A DNA stretch of 64,000 nt. It comes from Mesocentrotus franciscanus (lineage: Eukaryota; Echinodermata; Echinoidea; Camarodonta; Strongylocentrotidae). Of this stretch, positions 10,340 through 23,671 are shown piece by piece; position 1 is the stretch's first letter; every line of letters starts with the position of its first letter. The position numbers and the translations under genes are program-made. The notes below the pieces were generated by a model. The model was given only the letters and a program-made list of their open reading frames with translations, ran no database searches and was not told the origin of the DNA. The stretch lies in assembly GCA_037976565.1 (NCBI GenBank), contig CP137668.1, forward strand, positions 34,672,088 through 34,736,087, given 5' to 3'.

Positions 10340-12430
10340 TTGTGCCGCATCGTTTGAATTATTTCTTGTTTTCAATAATTTTGCGGTTGATTTATTTGAT
10401 CAATTTATTTCTAATAAACACAATACCATTATATTAAGATTGAATATCGAAAGCAGATATAAAAAACGTAAAAGTGACAAAAATAATTTAAATTCGGGAT
10501 CAACAACGAAAATTAAATGGAGTGTAAACTCTTCTAAAGATCTTATTGATAACATCGTTCAAAGTCTAGTCGAAAAGATATACATTATGTTGTTGATCGT
10601 CTGGAGGGTCACGACATTCGGGTTGATCAGGAATCAATCGATATTGAAGCTTGTTTATTAAAAAAGGATTACCTTCTGGCGGCCAAAGAATGCGGAATGG
10701 TAAAAACCTAGGGAAATCATAATTTTTAAAGCGGAAACCTTGTCAATCTGGACGAAATGGGAAAACATGGTTTGATGCAAATTGTGCTCGGTTAAGGGCT
10801 CAGTATTTTCATCTAAGAAATCTTAGAAATATTGATAAATCTGATAGTATTGAAAAGGAATATACAAAGGTAAGAAAATGTATTCAAAAAGCTATTCGTT
10901 CAGCTCAAAACAACTTTGATATAAAAATCCACAGTCAATTAAGAAATCTTAAAAGCAATCAGCCACAAGCACATTGGAAAATTACGAATTCAGCTAACGG
11001 TTTAAGAAATGAAAAAAAAAAATCCCAATTGAAATTTATTTTTTTGAACAATACTTTCGTAGTCTAGGAAATCCTAGTGATCCCAACAACTATAGAGGAA
11101 TAACGTTGCTTAAGAGTTGTCTTGGCAAGCTGTTTACAGCAGTCTTGAATGAGCGACTTACGTCTTATCTCGAAGATAATGAATTGCTTGGTTTTCGAAA
11201 TGGTCATTCGAAGCTTGAACATATGTTTGTTCTCCATTCAGTGATCAATTTATATCTCTCTTCAAAAGAGAGGGTTTATTGTGCATTTATTGACTACAAG
11301 AAGGCTTTGGATTTGGTTGACAGGAGTTCTCTTTGGAATAAATTACTTAAGAATAAGGTTGATGGTAATTTTTTCAAAGTAATTCAGCATATATGTATGC
11401 CCAGGCTAAGTCATGGGTAATTTCTGGTTCAGAAAAGTCTCCTTTTTTATTGTAACATTGGTGTGCGACAAGGAGAAAATTTATCTCCGATGCTATTTGC
11501 CCTTTTTTAAAGTGACTTCAAACAATAAATTTTCCAAAAAGTTTGGAAGAGTAGATGTTCTACCTGACAAAATTGATGCAGCTGCGTATCAAAACGGTTT
11601 AGATGTATATCTCGGGCTTTTTACATTATTGTATGCAGACGATACAATAGTTCTTGCACAAACAGAAAATGGTCTTGAACTTGCTCTTGATGCGGTATCT
11701 GATTATCGTTAAAAAAATGTTTCTGCTAGTCAACACAGCTAAAACCAAAGTTGTAGTATTTTCTCGTGGTAAAGTTCGAAAAATTCCTACAATTAAATTT
11801 AATGATGATATTGTAGAAGTTGTTGATGAATCCGTCTATCTTGGAACTACTTTTAACTACAACAACAAAATTTGTAAAGCACAAATGAAGCAACCCAATC
11901 AAGCTAGACGAGCAATTTGTAGTTTATTTTCTAAAACTTACCGATTGCACTTTAATACCTAATGATATCCTCTTGGAATTATTTGATCAACTAGTGTTGC
12001 CTATTCTGCTCTATGGAAGTGAGATATGGGGATTTTAAAGTGCTACATGATCTTGAAATTTTCCTCAAGAAATTTTGTAAGCAAGCCCTTTCTGTGAGCA
12101 AAACAACTGCAAATTGTATGGTACTTGGTGAATTGGGGTGGCTGAAACTTGAGAAATATATCGAAAACAGAATGATAAACTGCTAGTGTATGATTGTACA
12201 TAGTGGACAAGATAAACACTTTCTGGTAAGGTGTACATTATCTTAAAATTACTCTTTGAGCAGAATATCTATCAGGCACATGGGTTGGAAAAAAGTCGAG
12301 CTGACTCTGGACAGTATAGGGAAGTCTAATTTATGGGAAATTTGTGAAAATAATAGTTGTGATTCGGTCAAACGAACTGTGGAACATCGATTGAAAGATT
12401 ATCATGCCCAGTATCGGTCTGCTTGTATGT
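10340..12430 (+). mobile_element. Degraded LINE with broken RT
   Basis: Fragments in shifting frames follow the order of one RT: TWFDANC-like pre-RT part near 10770, NNYRGITLL near 11090, FIDYKKALDLVD near 11290, VRQGE near 11470, YADDTIVLAQ near 11635, NTAKTKVVVFSRG near 11740, VYLGTTFNYNNK near 11840 and LPILLYGSEIWGF near 12000. Many frameshifts and stops show that it is dead. The junction with the next, different LINE is near 12430. The clade is uncertain (I/Nimb- or Jockey-like). Confidence 0.7.
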
Positions 12431-13880
12431 ACGATAAATTCACATTGTGTATGAATAACAATAAATCACCTGGTATAGATGCATGGACTCCCAATCGAAT
12501 TCTATAAAACTTTTTGGAATGATTTAGATCAGATTTTAGTCAATGCCCTAAATGATTCATATGTAAACGGGCATTTATCTGTTTCGCAATGGGAAGGGCT
12601 GATAACTTTGTTATTTAAAACAGGCTGTCCTGAGATTTCGAAGAAATGGCGGCCAATGGCACTGTTAAACTGCGACTAATAAATAGCCGCTGCAGTCTTA
12701 TATAGCAAGTCGCTTAACGAAGGTCATATCAAATATTGTAAGTGAAAACCAGGTTGGATATATACAAAAATAGATTAAGTGGTTTTAATATAAGGTTACT
12801 TTCAGATATGATAGATTACATGAAATTGACAAATTTGCAGGAACTATTATAATGGTAGATTTCATGAAAGCTTTCTATATGGTTAACACGGATTTCATCA
12901 ATCGAACATTGAGTTTGTTTAATTTTGGAACACAATTTATTGAATGGGTCTCTGTAATGTTTGAGCACACAGTTAGCTCTGTATTGTGAATGGTTGCCTG
13001 ACAGAACAAGTTGAAACGCAACTAGGTATAAGGCAAGGATGCCCCCTGTCGGCACTCCTTTTTGTATACTTGCAGCAGAAATATTAGCAATAAAAATACA
13101 CAATAATTACAGTATAAGTGGAATAAATGTGAGTAACAAAATGTATAGCTTTCAATTAAAACTATTACAATATGCTGATGACACAGTTTTCTTTGTTAAT
13201 GATAAGGAATCTTTAGAAATGGCACTTAAAGAACTAGGAAAGAATGGGAGGGTTGCATGACCAAAATTAAATAAAGATAAAACAAACTTATATGGATTGG
13301 TAATGAAAATAATAAATGGAGTTTGATAGGTCATAGATTGTCATTGACTTACGATCCAGTAATATACCTAGATGTATTCATTTCCGAAGATGAAGAAAAG
13401 GCAATGAATATAATGTGGGAAAATAAAATGGAAAAACTCAAAAACAGTTGGGTAACTGGAGAAGAAGAAATGTAACACTGTTTCGAAGAGTACTTGTAAT
13501 TAAAACACTAGGAATAAGTTTGGTGGTTTTTTATTAATATTTGAGGTTGTAACAAATGGCTTTGTTAAAAGAATGAACAAATATTTTTTTGAAATAATTT
13601 GGCAGGGTAAGCGTGGAAAACTAAGGAGTGTTGACATGTATAAGACTTGTAAGAAAGGAGGCGTTAATATGAAGAATATTGAAAGACAGATAATGAGTTT
13701 CAGGTTACGCTGGTTAGGGAGAATAATTGATGAATCAGATACAATGTGGAAGACTGAAAATGGCAAACCTTTTGGGTTTGACCAGTTAGGCGGTCATAAA
13801 CTACTGCTAAACTGCAGTTATAATGAAAATAATGCAAATTCCGAAAATGACAGTCCATTAGAAATTACTCATAAATAAAA
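12430..13880 (+). mobile_element. Degraded L1/Tx1-like LINE fragment
   Basis: Segments typical of the L1/Tx1 clade follow one another out of frame: NNKSPGIDA and GLPIEFYKTFW near 12450-12500, WRPMALLNCD near 12650, MVDFMKAFYMVNTDFINRTL near 12855, GIRQGCPLSALLFVLAAEIL near 13030, YADDTVFFVND near 13170 and MNKYFFEIIWQGKRGKL near 13575. Stops and frameshifts are frequent. Both ends are missing. Confidence 0.7.
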
Positions 13881-14250
13881 AAAAGTTTTCATCTAAATTT
13901 GATGATCTTGGTGTTATTATAATGGGGAAAAGGTGCTCTATCCAGCAAGGTAAATTGGTAAAAAAAGATGATTAGAGCCAAGTCCTGAAAAATCGACTGT
14001 ATCGAGTGTTCGTTTTTTTTGTGTGTGTGTGTGTGGGCCAACCGGTATAATGATGCATAATTTCTGGGTTATTCGTTACCGTACACTCTTTCGAAGAGAA
14101 TTGTTTATTAACTTGTTGTATTCAGCGTATAAATCTTTATGAAGGTTTCACACAATAAAACAGTATTGTTACCCCAAAAGGGTCAATTGCGAGGAATATA
14201 ATGACATAACCGAAGCAAGTTTTAGTATTTGTTGAGGGGGTTTAACCCCC
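13881..14250. other. Intergenic DNA with GT microsatellite
   Basis: No gene seen. T-run and (GT)n at 14012-14034. The end (14230-14250) has GAGGGGGTTTAACCCCC, resembling the head of the element at 28497. Confidence 0.5.
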
Positions 14251-15067
14251 TTTGGCTGCAAATATTGTGAGAAGATATTCAACTCATCTGGTAACTTAAC
14301 CAAACACATGATAACTCTGGATATAACTGTGTATTAAAATGTTTTATGATTTTAAAAAGACGTTATCATGCACAGCTTTTTATGTACTCCATTGTGTTAT
14401 TAGATGCCAGGAAAACATCACTTACGGGCCGGGGGTTCAAAATAGCAACAACAAAAATTGCCTCGCCGCTACGCGGCTCGTGGACGATGCTCCGCATCGT
14501 CATTGGGTCAAACTGTTTAAACTGTTACTTGATTTAAAAAGACGTTATCATGCACTGCTTTTTATGGTCTCCATTGTGTTAGTAGATGCCAGGAAAATAT
14601 CACTTACGGGGGTTCAAAATAGCAACAACAAAAAAATCGCCTCGCCGCTACGTGGCTCGTGGTCGATGCTCCGCATCGTCATTGGGTCAAGCTGTACTGT
14701 TACTTGATTTAAAAAGACGTTATCATGTACTGCTTTTTATGGTCTCCATTGTGTTAGTAGATGCCAGGAAAATATCACTTACGGGGGTTCAAAATAGCAA
14801 CAAAAAATCGCCTCGCCGCTACGTGGCTCGTGGTCGATGCTCCGCATCGTCATTGGGTCAAACTGTACTGTTACTTGATTAAAATAGACGTTATCATGCA
14901 CCGCTTTTTATGGTTTCCATATTGGTAGTAGATGCCAGGAAAACATCACTTACGGGGGTTCAAAATAGCAAAAAAAAATTGGCTCGCCGCTTTGCGGCTC
15001 GTGGACGATGCTCTGCATCGTCATCTGCCCCCCCCCCCTCCTTAGCAAAAAGCTAGATCCGCCCCTG
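14231..15067. mobile_element. TIR element carrying 175-bp tandem repeats (copy A)
   Basis: Four tandem units of about 182, 175 and 171 bp (anchor CGTTATCATG at 14361, 14543, 14718 and 14889) make up most of this element. Each has GATGCCAGGAAAA, CACTTACGGG, CGCCTCGCCGCTACG and GATGCTCCGCATCGTC, the last two forming small hairpins. The right end is AGCTAGATCCGCCCCTG at 15051-15067. The left end lacks the matching CAGG-GCGGATCT terminus, so it looks internally deleted or left-truncated. The same element is complete at 28497-29263. Confidence 0.7.
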
Positions 15068-15183
15068 TTATTTAATCTTCACAAAGATCAATCACTCAGA
15101 CGAACATATTAGCACCAGACGGGAAAATGCACCTTGACATAATGACTTAGAAAAAGAAAGAAAGAAGAAGAAGAAGAAGAAGA

Positions 15184-15226
<43 letters not shown>

Positions 15227-15652
15227 TATACGTATATATATCTTAGTACTCCCGGTGAAAACATCGTTCCCAGGGCCCTGGATACAAGAACTTATTTACT
15301 TACCTAAATTTGTACACGTTTTGATCATGAGCACTGCCGCTGATGTTCGTTGTTGGGAAGCTGATAATGAAATGTGAACCATAATGTATTCGGTCCGGTC
15401 GTACTTGCGCTTGCCATGGGGAATCCCCTTTGAGCAGTGTGTGAGCATCGAGCTATAGCTCCATGGTGTGAGTGTGTGTGTGTGTGTGTGTGTGTATGAC
15501 TGGCATGTTGAGTGCGTCGTAGCCTACTTCTTAGCGTAAATTGTCTTGTACTTACTTACCAGGTAATACAGGTCGCGCAATCTACCGAATAGACGAGAAA
15601 AGGGGGAAAAGTCAAAAACTCAAAACGTCCATGGCTTAGACTATGCTTTCAA
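15068..15652. other. Intergenic DNA with microsatellites
   Basis: Holds (AAG)n and (TA)n at about 15151-15240 and (GT)n at 15471-15494. No gene seen. Confidence 0.6.
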
Positions 15653-16235
15653 CGGGGAGGCGAGTTGGCTCAGTAGGTAAAGCGTCTGCCTGTCGAACCA
15701 AAGATCCCGGGTTCGAATCCCACCCAGGCGGATGACTGAAGCCTGCGTTGTGTGTTAACGTGTCCCTTCCCTTGTTCATAGACGCAGGCTATGTTAAGTG
15801 GAAAACACTTCGTCCCTCGGATAGGACGTTAAATGGAGGCCCCGTGTAGAGAAGAGTCACTACCTTTGCACGTTAAGAACCCACTGCACTATTCGTATAA
15901 GAGTAGGGGAAACCCCGGTGTAGTGGTCCACCTGCACACAGGGGCGGATCCAGCCGGCGGCAAGGGAGGGGGCCTAAAAAGGGGCCCACTTCGTGCGAAA
16001 ATTTGAAAATCGTGCCGGTCGATTTTTCGCTCAGTGGGGTGGGGGGTAGTGAGCACAATTTTTTTTGGCACCCGAAAAATTTTATTTTCACCCACCCCTT
16101 GGGCGCTAGGAGGGGGCCCATCTTCTTTTTTCAAAAAGGCTGTTTTTACCTGTTTTTTTCTGGCCCGGGCCCCCCCCCTGGATCCGCCACTGCCTGCACA
16201 CACCCCAGTATATACGATAATACTCTGTAAAGAGG
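15653..16235 (+). mobile_element. tRNA-derived SINE, split by a MITE
   Basis: The head is a tRNA-like sequence with a good A box (TGGCTCAGTAGG, 15666-15677) and B box (GGTTCGAATCC, 15710-15720), the internal RNA polymerase III promoter. A body unrelated to tRNA follows (GCCTGCGTTGTG, GGACGTTAAATGGAGG, ACTCTGTAAAGAGG). It continues on the far side of the MITE at 15939-16192. The long tail and lack of a complete cloverleaf show that it is a SINE. The 3' end is approximate. Confidence 0.8.
15939..16192. mobile_element. hAT-like MITE with 8-bp target duplication
   Basis: Starts CAGGGGCGGATCC and ends GGATCCGCCACTG. CCTGCACA lies directly on both sides (15931-15938 and 16193-16200), and the SINE reads on without break when one copy is removed. 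An 8-bp duplication and CAG...CTG ends fit hAT elements. It is non-coding, G/C-run rich. Confidence 0.85.
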
Positions 16236-16330
16236 TATGTAGGCCTACTCAAAATGGAAGAAGAAGAACGTGAGCGGCAATGATCTGGGTCAGCTCTCTG
16301 TCTTCGAAACTGAGTCATGTCTTTCGGAAG

Positions 16331-16467
16331 CAGAAGCGGATCTAGAGGGGGGGTTGGGGGGGTTGCAACCCCCCCCCAAAAAAAAAATCCGGGACCATTT
16401 TTTAAATCTTATCTTTTTTAAACTTGTAATTTTATTTTATTCTATTTCTATGTATTTATTTCATTTA

Positions 16468-16539
<72 letters not shown>

Positions 16540-17027
16540 TCTTTTGGGAGGGGGTTGGGCGAACAAATGGCACAGAGTCCCTTGCCCCCCATCAGCTTTT
16601 TTGAGGACACGGGCCACCGCCGAAGTGACAAGCTAGGCCAGCGTTGCCGATTCTCATCCCCAAAATCCCCACATTAAAAAAAAAAAAAATTGGGGGATTG
16701 TTGAAGTCTTTGGGGATGAAAAATAAATATTTGGGAATGAAAATAATATTGAGTTTTATGAAAAACGAATTTGGGGATTTTCTGTCAAAATTTGGCAACT
16801 TTGGGGATATTTTAAGTGTCGTTTGGGTGGGGATTTTGTGAAGATTTTAGTGTTTTAGATGCAAGAAAACGCCATTTTCACACACAGATTTTCAAAAATT
16901 TTCCCTACTGTGGGAGGGGGGACCCCCCTCCCACACCCTCCTCTCGCTCGCTCCGCTCGCTTGGACTCGGTCGCTACGCCTCGCATACCACCCCAACCCC
17001 CTTTATAAAAAGCTGGATCCGCCCCTG
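16331..17027. mobile_element. Non-coding TIR element, CAG...CTG ends
   Basis: Left end CAGAAGCGGATCTAG, right end CTGGATCCGCCCCTG. Flanking GGAAG is present on both sides (16326-16330, 17028-17032). It includes a long (TTA)n run (about 16465-16540) and stretches of C and G. Open frames across it are composition artefacts. Confidence 0.65.
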
Positions 17028-19025
17028 GGAAGGTGACGTCGAGTTGAGGCTGTGTGACAGGGATGCATAGACCGATGTTTTTATGTGATTTGGGATTTTG
17101 TTAACAATGGTTCTCGAAAGAAGATTCAACATGTAATGGTTCCTGAATCATAACCACTTTGGGTAACTTTGTCGTCTGTTGAGTGAATTACAAGGGACCT
17201 GTGAAGACGGTTGAAGGAAACCAGCCGTACCAGGCTGTATGCATCTAGGTGCATTATAGGTGCATAAACAGTGTCAACAAGAGCGGATAGATCCTGTAAT
17301 GAACGAATAAAAACATGCATCATTTGTTTTATACAACGAAACTCCTAGATCCTTCTTATTTCAGTGATGTAAAAAGAAGTAATTTCAAGTTTTGTTTCGT
17401 GTCATTATCGCTGACGAATAAACACCAAGTTTAAGGCAAAGTACCAAAAATTACGTGTTTCTCGTCCACGCCCGCACCGATTTTTGATGCCGCTTCAATA
17501 ATTTTGTTATTTGATTTGTTTTTCTTCATTTTTTTTCATTTGTGTTTTTTTTAAATAGAAATCATAGTTATACTTGAAGTCAGCGTTACATCAGGGCATT
17601 CTAAAAACCTTGTAATTGTCAGGTATAGAAATGTGCGCGTGTAAAATGTAAGTGTGCTTAAAATGTTGCTGATATAGCAGTAAGTAGTTTTTACACCGTG
17701 TTTAGAAAAACACGGTCTGTGGTCTGTATAATTAAGAGAGAGAAAATCATTTAATTTCTGATTTTTGTTTCTTATTTGACAAACAAAAGACAAACGTATG
17801 TGATTAAATATCATCCACTTTACATAAATACAATATAATTATGATCAAAAAGCTTTGTCTCAGCAGCCATTTTATAAATGGCGGCCATCTTTAAAAAAAT
17901 TTACAAAACATCCAAAAATAACAAAGAGTAAGGGCCTCCCTCACTGATTTTATAAAAAGTCCGGACGAGAAATACGTTTGTTTTTTTACTTGGCTTACTT
18001 TAGCGCGCACACAGAGATGAGCGCGCTTGCCCCTATACGTCCAGTCAATGCGCAGTGTTACGCATGTATTCACCCCCAAGATTCACCCTCACATCACGAT
18101 AAAAGTTATGGTGCTAGTGAACTTTCGTATCCATTTTTTTACCTTTAACTCCGGCGTGGAGATACCCTACTAAAACATACCCCCAAATCAACTAAATCTT
18201 CATCAATTGTTCAAATAACGGTTATGATTTAAAAGCCGTTATGTTTCTTACCCTTTTCGTGTCAATTTTCTTATCTTTTTTGGAGTATTTTTCCTAAAAA
18301 CGAAGACTTATAAATAATATACACTTTCTCACGGGATTCACGGCAAACTGCTGCACAATGCAATGGCATACCCCAGCACCCGTCTTTGCCAGCACCGTAC
18401 CGACGGTGTGGTGCGAGCGCGCGTGAAGTTAGCGACTGTAATTTCAGATCCTCATTAAATTAATCTAAGCAATTCAGAAACTGACCTGAATGGTAGGAAA
18501 ATTACTGCATGAAGGGGTGATCAAAGTTCGCGGAGATTTTGACAATATTATAAAATGTGATATTCGATCTATGATTTCTCATATTCTACAAATTATTATT
18601 TATTTTAATTATTACCAAATGGACTGCAAAGTTTTTTACTACAAATTGGTTCAACTCGAAAATTTATCGTCAAATGATTCCGGAGATATCGCGATCTAAA
18701 AATTCGATTTCGGATCGGCGTGCGCGCTGCAACAAAAAAAGTCATAAAAACAACGAGACCTAGTACTTCGCGCACGGGGGTTTACACCTGATTTATCCCC
18801 CAAAATGCGATCCATCAAAAATAAGGTAATATCATAATGTACACGGCAAGATATCATACAATCAGTTGGTACCACTTTTTACTTACAATTTTGAGGATAT
18901 CTGCTCTCAAAATGAAGATTTGCAGACCCTTATCGGTAAGTTGATAATTTTTCGAAACGGACGCAAATGACTGCAAAATTTGTCAATATTTTCACAATTT
19001 TGCACCCAATTCCAAAGAAAATTTC
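17028..19025. other. About 2 kb without recognisable genes
   Basis: The only structure I can see is a short palindrome GCCATTTTATAAATGGC near 17868-17884. No repeat ends, no protein-like frame. Confidence 0.5.
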
Positions 19026-20370
19026 GTCTCTGGGTAATTTTATGTTCCTCTTTGAATTATTATGGTATAAAAGACTCTGAGTTACAATGGTTTAAAATGT
19101 ATTTGAACGAAAGGCAACAATGTGTCTCAATGTCAGGAGCAACAAGTTCATTTTAAATGTCAAGACGGGAGTCCCTCAGGGGTCCATACTTGGGCCCCGG
19201 ATTTTTTCTTTATATGTCAATGATATAGGTAATTTACCTTTACATAATAAAACAAAAATATGTTTATATGCAGATGACACTGCTCTATTTAATTGCGATA
19301 ATGATATGATTAATATTCAGGCAAATTTACAGTCCGATCTGGATTTAATTACAAAATGGCTCAGACCTAATCGTATGTATTTACATCCACAAAAGACTAA
19401 GATTATGACTTTTGGTAATAAACGTATATTACAAAATAGAAAAATGACAATTCAATTTGAAAATGCATCTTTAGAGCATGTCGACAATATTAAATACCTT
19501 GGAATAATTCTCGACTCTCAATTAAATTGGACATTACATATTCAGTATATCTATAATAAAATCTCACGTTCTATCGCTTGTATTAGAAGAATCAAACATT
19601 TGACCAAAAACAAACAATTGAAACAGTTATATTTTGCATTGATATTCTCATATATAGATTATTGTTGTACGGTATGGGGAAATTGTTCGAAAACTAATAT
19701 AACTCGGTTACACAAATTACAGAATAGATATGCTCGTTTGGTTCTGAACACAGATTATTCAACTTCACAATGTTCTTTATTAACTACCCTCAATTGGCAA
19801 TCTGTTGAACAAAGAATTAAATATCAAAAACGTCTTTTAGTCTATAAGATTTGGAATGATTTTGCACCAAAATACTTGAAACCATTGTCTGTTATGCGAC
19901 CCATTGTTTATAATACTCGCCATACCACCCAAAACCGTCTACAAATACCATACCCAAAACAGAATACCAAAAACGATCCTTTTCATTCACCGGAAATTCT
20001 TTATTTAATAAATTGCCATTGTCCGTCCAAAATTGCAAGTCACTAAACAATTTCAAGAAACAATGTAAACAGTTTTCTAACATGCTTTAGAAATATATTT
20101 AAAAACACGACAATCTGGCTACGGGGGGGGGGGGTCTCGCCGTGCATCCCACGTGCGCTCCATTTATAGTTTATTAAAATGTATAAATGTTGTTATATAT
20201 TGAATTGTATTGATGTTTTAATTAATGTTTTGTTTTTATGTTTTATGTTTCTGTTTGTATCATGTGGAGGGCTCCGTTGTAAAGCAGTTTCTTTTAACTG
20301 AATCGGACTACCCTCCACTGTTTTATCAATTGTAATAAATAAAACATGAATAAATAATAAATAAATTTCC
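19025..20370 (+). mobile_element. 5'-truncated LINE with nearly intact 3' RT
   Basis: The frame at 19120-20046 begins in the RT palm, with GVPQGSILG at residues 17-25 and YADD at 50-53, then KYLGIILDSQLNW, SYIDYCCTVWG and the C-terminal domain. One frameshift near 19980 separates it from the natural end (NKLPLSVQNCKSLNNFKKQC...NML, stop near 20087). The 3'UTR ends in (TAAA)n-like repeats. CR1/L2-like by motif pattern. Confidence 0.8.
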
Positions 20371-20449
20371 ATTGTTGATATCATATTTTCGAAATCTTAC
20401 CGATTTTTTGAGAAAGCAAACTTAGGTCTCGCGCGAACTATGGTCACAC

Positions 20450-20982
20450 CACCAGTGAATTCTGACTTTACAGAATATTTAGGAAAAAGAACAGAAACTC
20501 ACTATTTTAAAAATCAATAACAGAGAATGAAGTGAAATGCCACTTACAGACTTTAGATACAAAAAAAGCATGCTGATATGATAATTTGCCTGCAAGATTG
20601 TTGAGGAATGCTGCTCTACACATTTCAAGCTCACTAACATTTATTTTCAATATTTCCATAGAAAGAGGTAAATTTCCAGACGCTCTGAAAGTAGCAAATG
20701 TGACACCTATTTATAAAAAGGGACGAAAAGATCTAGCTGGTAATAACATACCTATTTCAGTTTTACCTATACTGGGCAAAATCTTTGAGAAACATAAACG
20801 TAAGAAACATAGCACTAAGTTATTGATTTATCTTGCAAATACACTATTGAAATACTTCGATGAAGGTAGAACAACAGTTGGCATCTTTATTGACTTTCAA
20901 AAGGCATTTGATACTATAAACCACAGCATTCTCCTCAAAAAAATGTCACACTATGGAATTACGTGAGTTAGCCTTGCAATGG
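20450..20982 (+). mobile_element. Interrupted LINE, left part (RT motifs 0-2)
   Basis: Reads LPARLLRNAALHISS, KVANVTPIYKKG, LPILGKIFEKH, then VGIFIDFQKAFDTINHSIL and breaks off at LQWF near 20980. An internal deletion is apparent between KIFEKH and LIYLANTLL. The same RT resumes at about 23672, so the opposite-strand LINE between them inserted here. Confidence 0.7.
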
Positions 20983-23671
20983 TTTTTTTTAAATATTTAT
21001 AAGGTGTTTTATTTTCTCAATACCAGAGACAGTACATATAATATAATCGAAATCATGCAATTTACATCATACTCAGAATAATTAAAGTACAACTCAGAAT
21101 AATCAAAATACAATTCAAAAGTATAATTCATAACATCAATTGCTAAACAAAACCACTCATTCATACATTTCCCTTTTCGTTTGAAACAATCATAGTAATA
21201 AAATACTTTGTCATTTCAAAAAAAAAAAAAAAAAAAATTAAATATATATATAAATAAATGAATAAATGTTTGTACATGAAATATTATAGTCTGTCAGTAC
21301 ACACAGTACCACCTCTGGAAAGAGAAAAAAACTCCCCCAAGAGAGATTAAGATAAAAAAAAACATCCAACCCCCCCCCCCAAGAAAAAAACAACAACAAC
21401 AACAACAACATTTATTATTAAAAAAACAACAAAACAACAAAACAACAAAACAACAACAAAAAAACAACAAAAAAAAAAAGAAAAAAAACAAACAAAACAA
21501 ACAAACAAACAAATATGAACATAAAGTAGAGAAATACTGCTGGGATAGAGGGCTGGGAAGTTGCTTTTTTAAAGTTAATTTATATTACACAAAACTTTCC
21601 AAGGTCTCCCATTTTTTAAAGTGAATTGAAAGAGTATCCCTTTCCATTGCAAGTTTCTTTTCCTCTTTCCTATTTTCGAGAATTTTATCTTTTACTTCAT
21701 TTACATTTGGAGGCTTCCCCTTCTCTCTACTATTAAAAATCATAAATTTAATCAAAATCAGAATGTGGTTTAGTAATTGCTCCGTTTTCATATTACTCCC
21801 ATTTATTCCAATATGAATTTCTTTCCAAGACAGTCTCTTTAGAATTGGTAAATTGAGTTTATCAGCACATTTTCCCAGAATCTTTTATTATATTACATTA
21901 AAAAAATACATGTTGATACGTTTCCTCCAAAATATTGCAATACGAACACAAACCGTTTGTACGAAATTTAAATCTATGCAAATGATGGTTTGTATAAACT
22001 ATTCTATGCAAAAGTTTAAACTGAAATTCTCTCAGTTTACTGCTTAATGTGCACAACCTTGGTTGAACAAAAATCTTTTCCACTTCTTTAGTTGTAATAT
22101 TATAAAGTTCCATTAAGTTATGAAATGCTGAGCTGATTTCTGCATTCTTCTTGATTTGACTTTTATACACCATCTTTGCAGATATTTCTTCAAATTTAAA
22201 AACCTTCTTTGTAAATATTAAATCTAAACTAAGACCACAGTGGATGGACTTTCTTGCAGGCTGAACATTCTGTTTCCATTCGTGAGGAATTATTGAATAG
22301 ATTTGGTTAACTTTTGTAATTTCTTCCTTACTTAAACCAATGGCAATAAAATATGCATCTTTTTTTAATAACCCTTGTTCATCACATATGTGATGAAGTC
22401 GATATATATTTTTTAAAACAAAGTTTCCTCAAATAAAGTTTGACCTTCTAGTTGAATCAAATTATTATTATACAATATTTCATTCCCTCTGTATCTCTCT
22501 TCTGTTTTAACATATTCTTTCATATCTATCCATGCTTTCAGAAGATTCTGATAAAAAGAAGGTAACATGAATTTCACTTTATCTCTCCAATAGTTGCAAT
22601 AAAATATTAAATTCCCGCCCATTGGTCTCATTAAATATTTAAAGTAATGTTTCCATTTGATAGCTTGAGTTCCTGTTACAAGCCTTTTTATCCACATTAT
22701 TCTCTGTGCCTTTACAAACAGTCGGAAATTCATCATTTTGAGCCCACCCTGCGGATAGTCTAAAAACATGATGCTCTTTTTAATTTTGCCCTTACTTCTC
22801 CACAAAAAATCAAAACATATTTCTTCAATTTCGCTATACACCCATTCTGGAACTGGCATCAATGATGATAAATATATAATTTTAGAATAGCCATATACTT
22901 TCATTAATTGAATTTTCCCCATTAATGTTAAATCACGCTGCTTCCACCCCGTAAAAAGTTTTTTAATCTTGCTCAATATTTCTTTATAATTCATTTGTTC
23001 TTTGATATCTTCGTGTATTGAAAAATAAATTCCTAGTATTTTAACAATGTCAACTTGCTTCCCAAACGGAAATGTATGAGTGGATAATTGTGGACCTAAG
23101 GGCAAAATGAATGTCTTGTCGTTGTTTAACTTTAAGCCTGATATTTTATAAAAACATTCAAAAATATGTTTAATTTCCTTAAATGAATTCGAATCTTTAA
23201 TGAAAAGCGTTATATCGTCTGCGTACATAACTTGTTTTATTTCTGTTTTTTCCAAAACTGATTCCTTTTATCTGATGATTATTTCTTATCATATGAGTTA
23301 AAATTTCAATACACAGAACAAATAAATATGGAGAGAGGGGATCTCCCTGCCTTACTCCTCTTTCAACCTTGAAATAACTTGTTGATGTGTAACCATTTAT
23401 AACACAACTTTCTGCTTTAGTATAAAAAATATTAACCCATTTACAAAACCTTGGTCCAAAATTAAATGATTGTAAAACCTTATATAAAAATAAATGTGAA
23501 ACAGAATCAAATGCTTTTTCAAAATCAATGGCTACCAAAAAAGCGTGTTCTCTGTAAAAAGAAGTATGAAAGATCATGTCGTCTATTATTCGTATTGCTT
23601 CTCCAATGTTCCTATCCTTAACATATGCCAACTGATCAAAACCAACAATTTCAGGTAAAACTTCTTGGTTT
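20983..23671 (-). mobile_element. L1/Tx1-like LINE nested in another LINE
   Basis: On the minus strand: FLVAIDFEKAFDSVSHLFL near 23520, GVRQGDPLSPYLFVLCIEIL near 23330, YADDITLFIKDSN near 23220, KILGIYFSIHEDI, WRSKGKIKKSIMFLDYPQGGLKM near 22770, and a C-terminal Cys motif CSYCNILEETYQHVFF near 21900-21950. One frameshift at about 23240 and others near 22400 inactivate it. The 3' end (A-rich on the minus strand) is near 20983. The plus-strand A/CAA runs at 21215-21520 lie in its 3' part. TGGTTT flanks both ends. Confidence 0.75.
21215..21520. repeat. A-rich and (CAA)n low-complexity DNA
   Basis: Poly-A (21217-21237), C-run near 21370, then (AAC)n and (AAAC)n runs. Minus-strand frames of poly-Phe/Cys across it are artefacts. 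Confidence 0.8.

Noticed and set aside
15653..15730. Possible genuine tRNA gene (A and B boxes present)
   Set aside because: It runs on into a long SINE body and the acceptor ends do not pair, so it is a SINE head.
16270..16677. Frame with a poly-isoleucine run
   Set aside because: Translation of a (TTA)n microsatellite within a TIR element.
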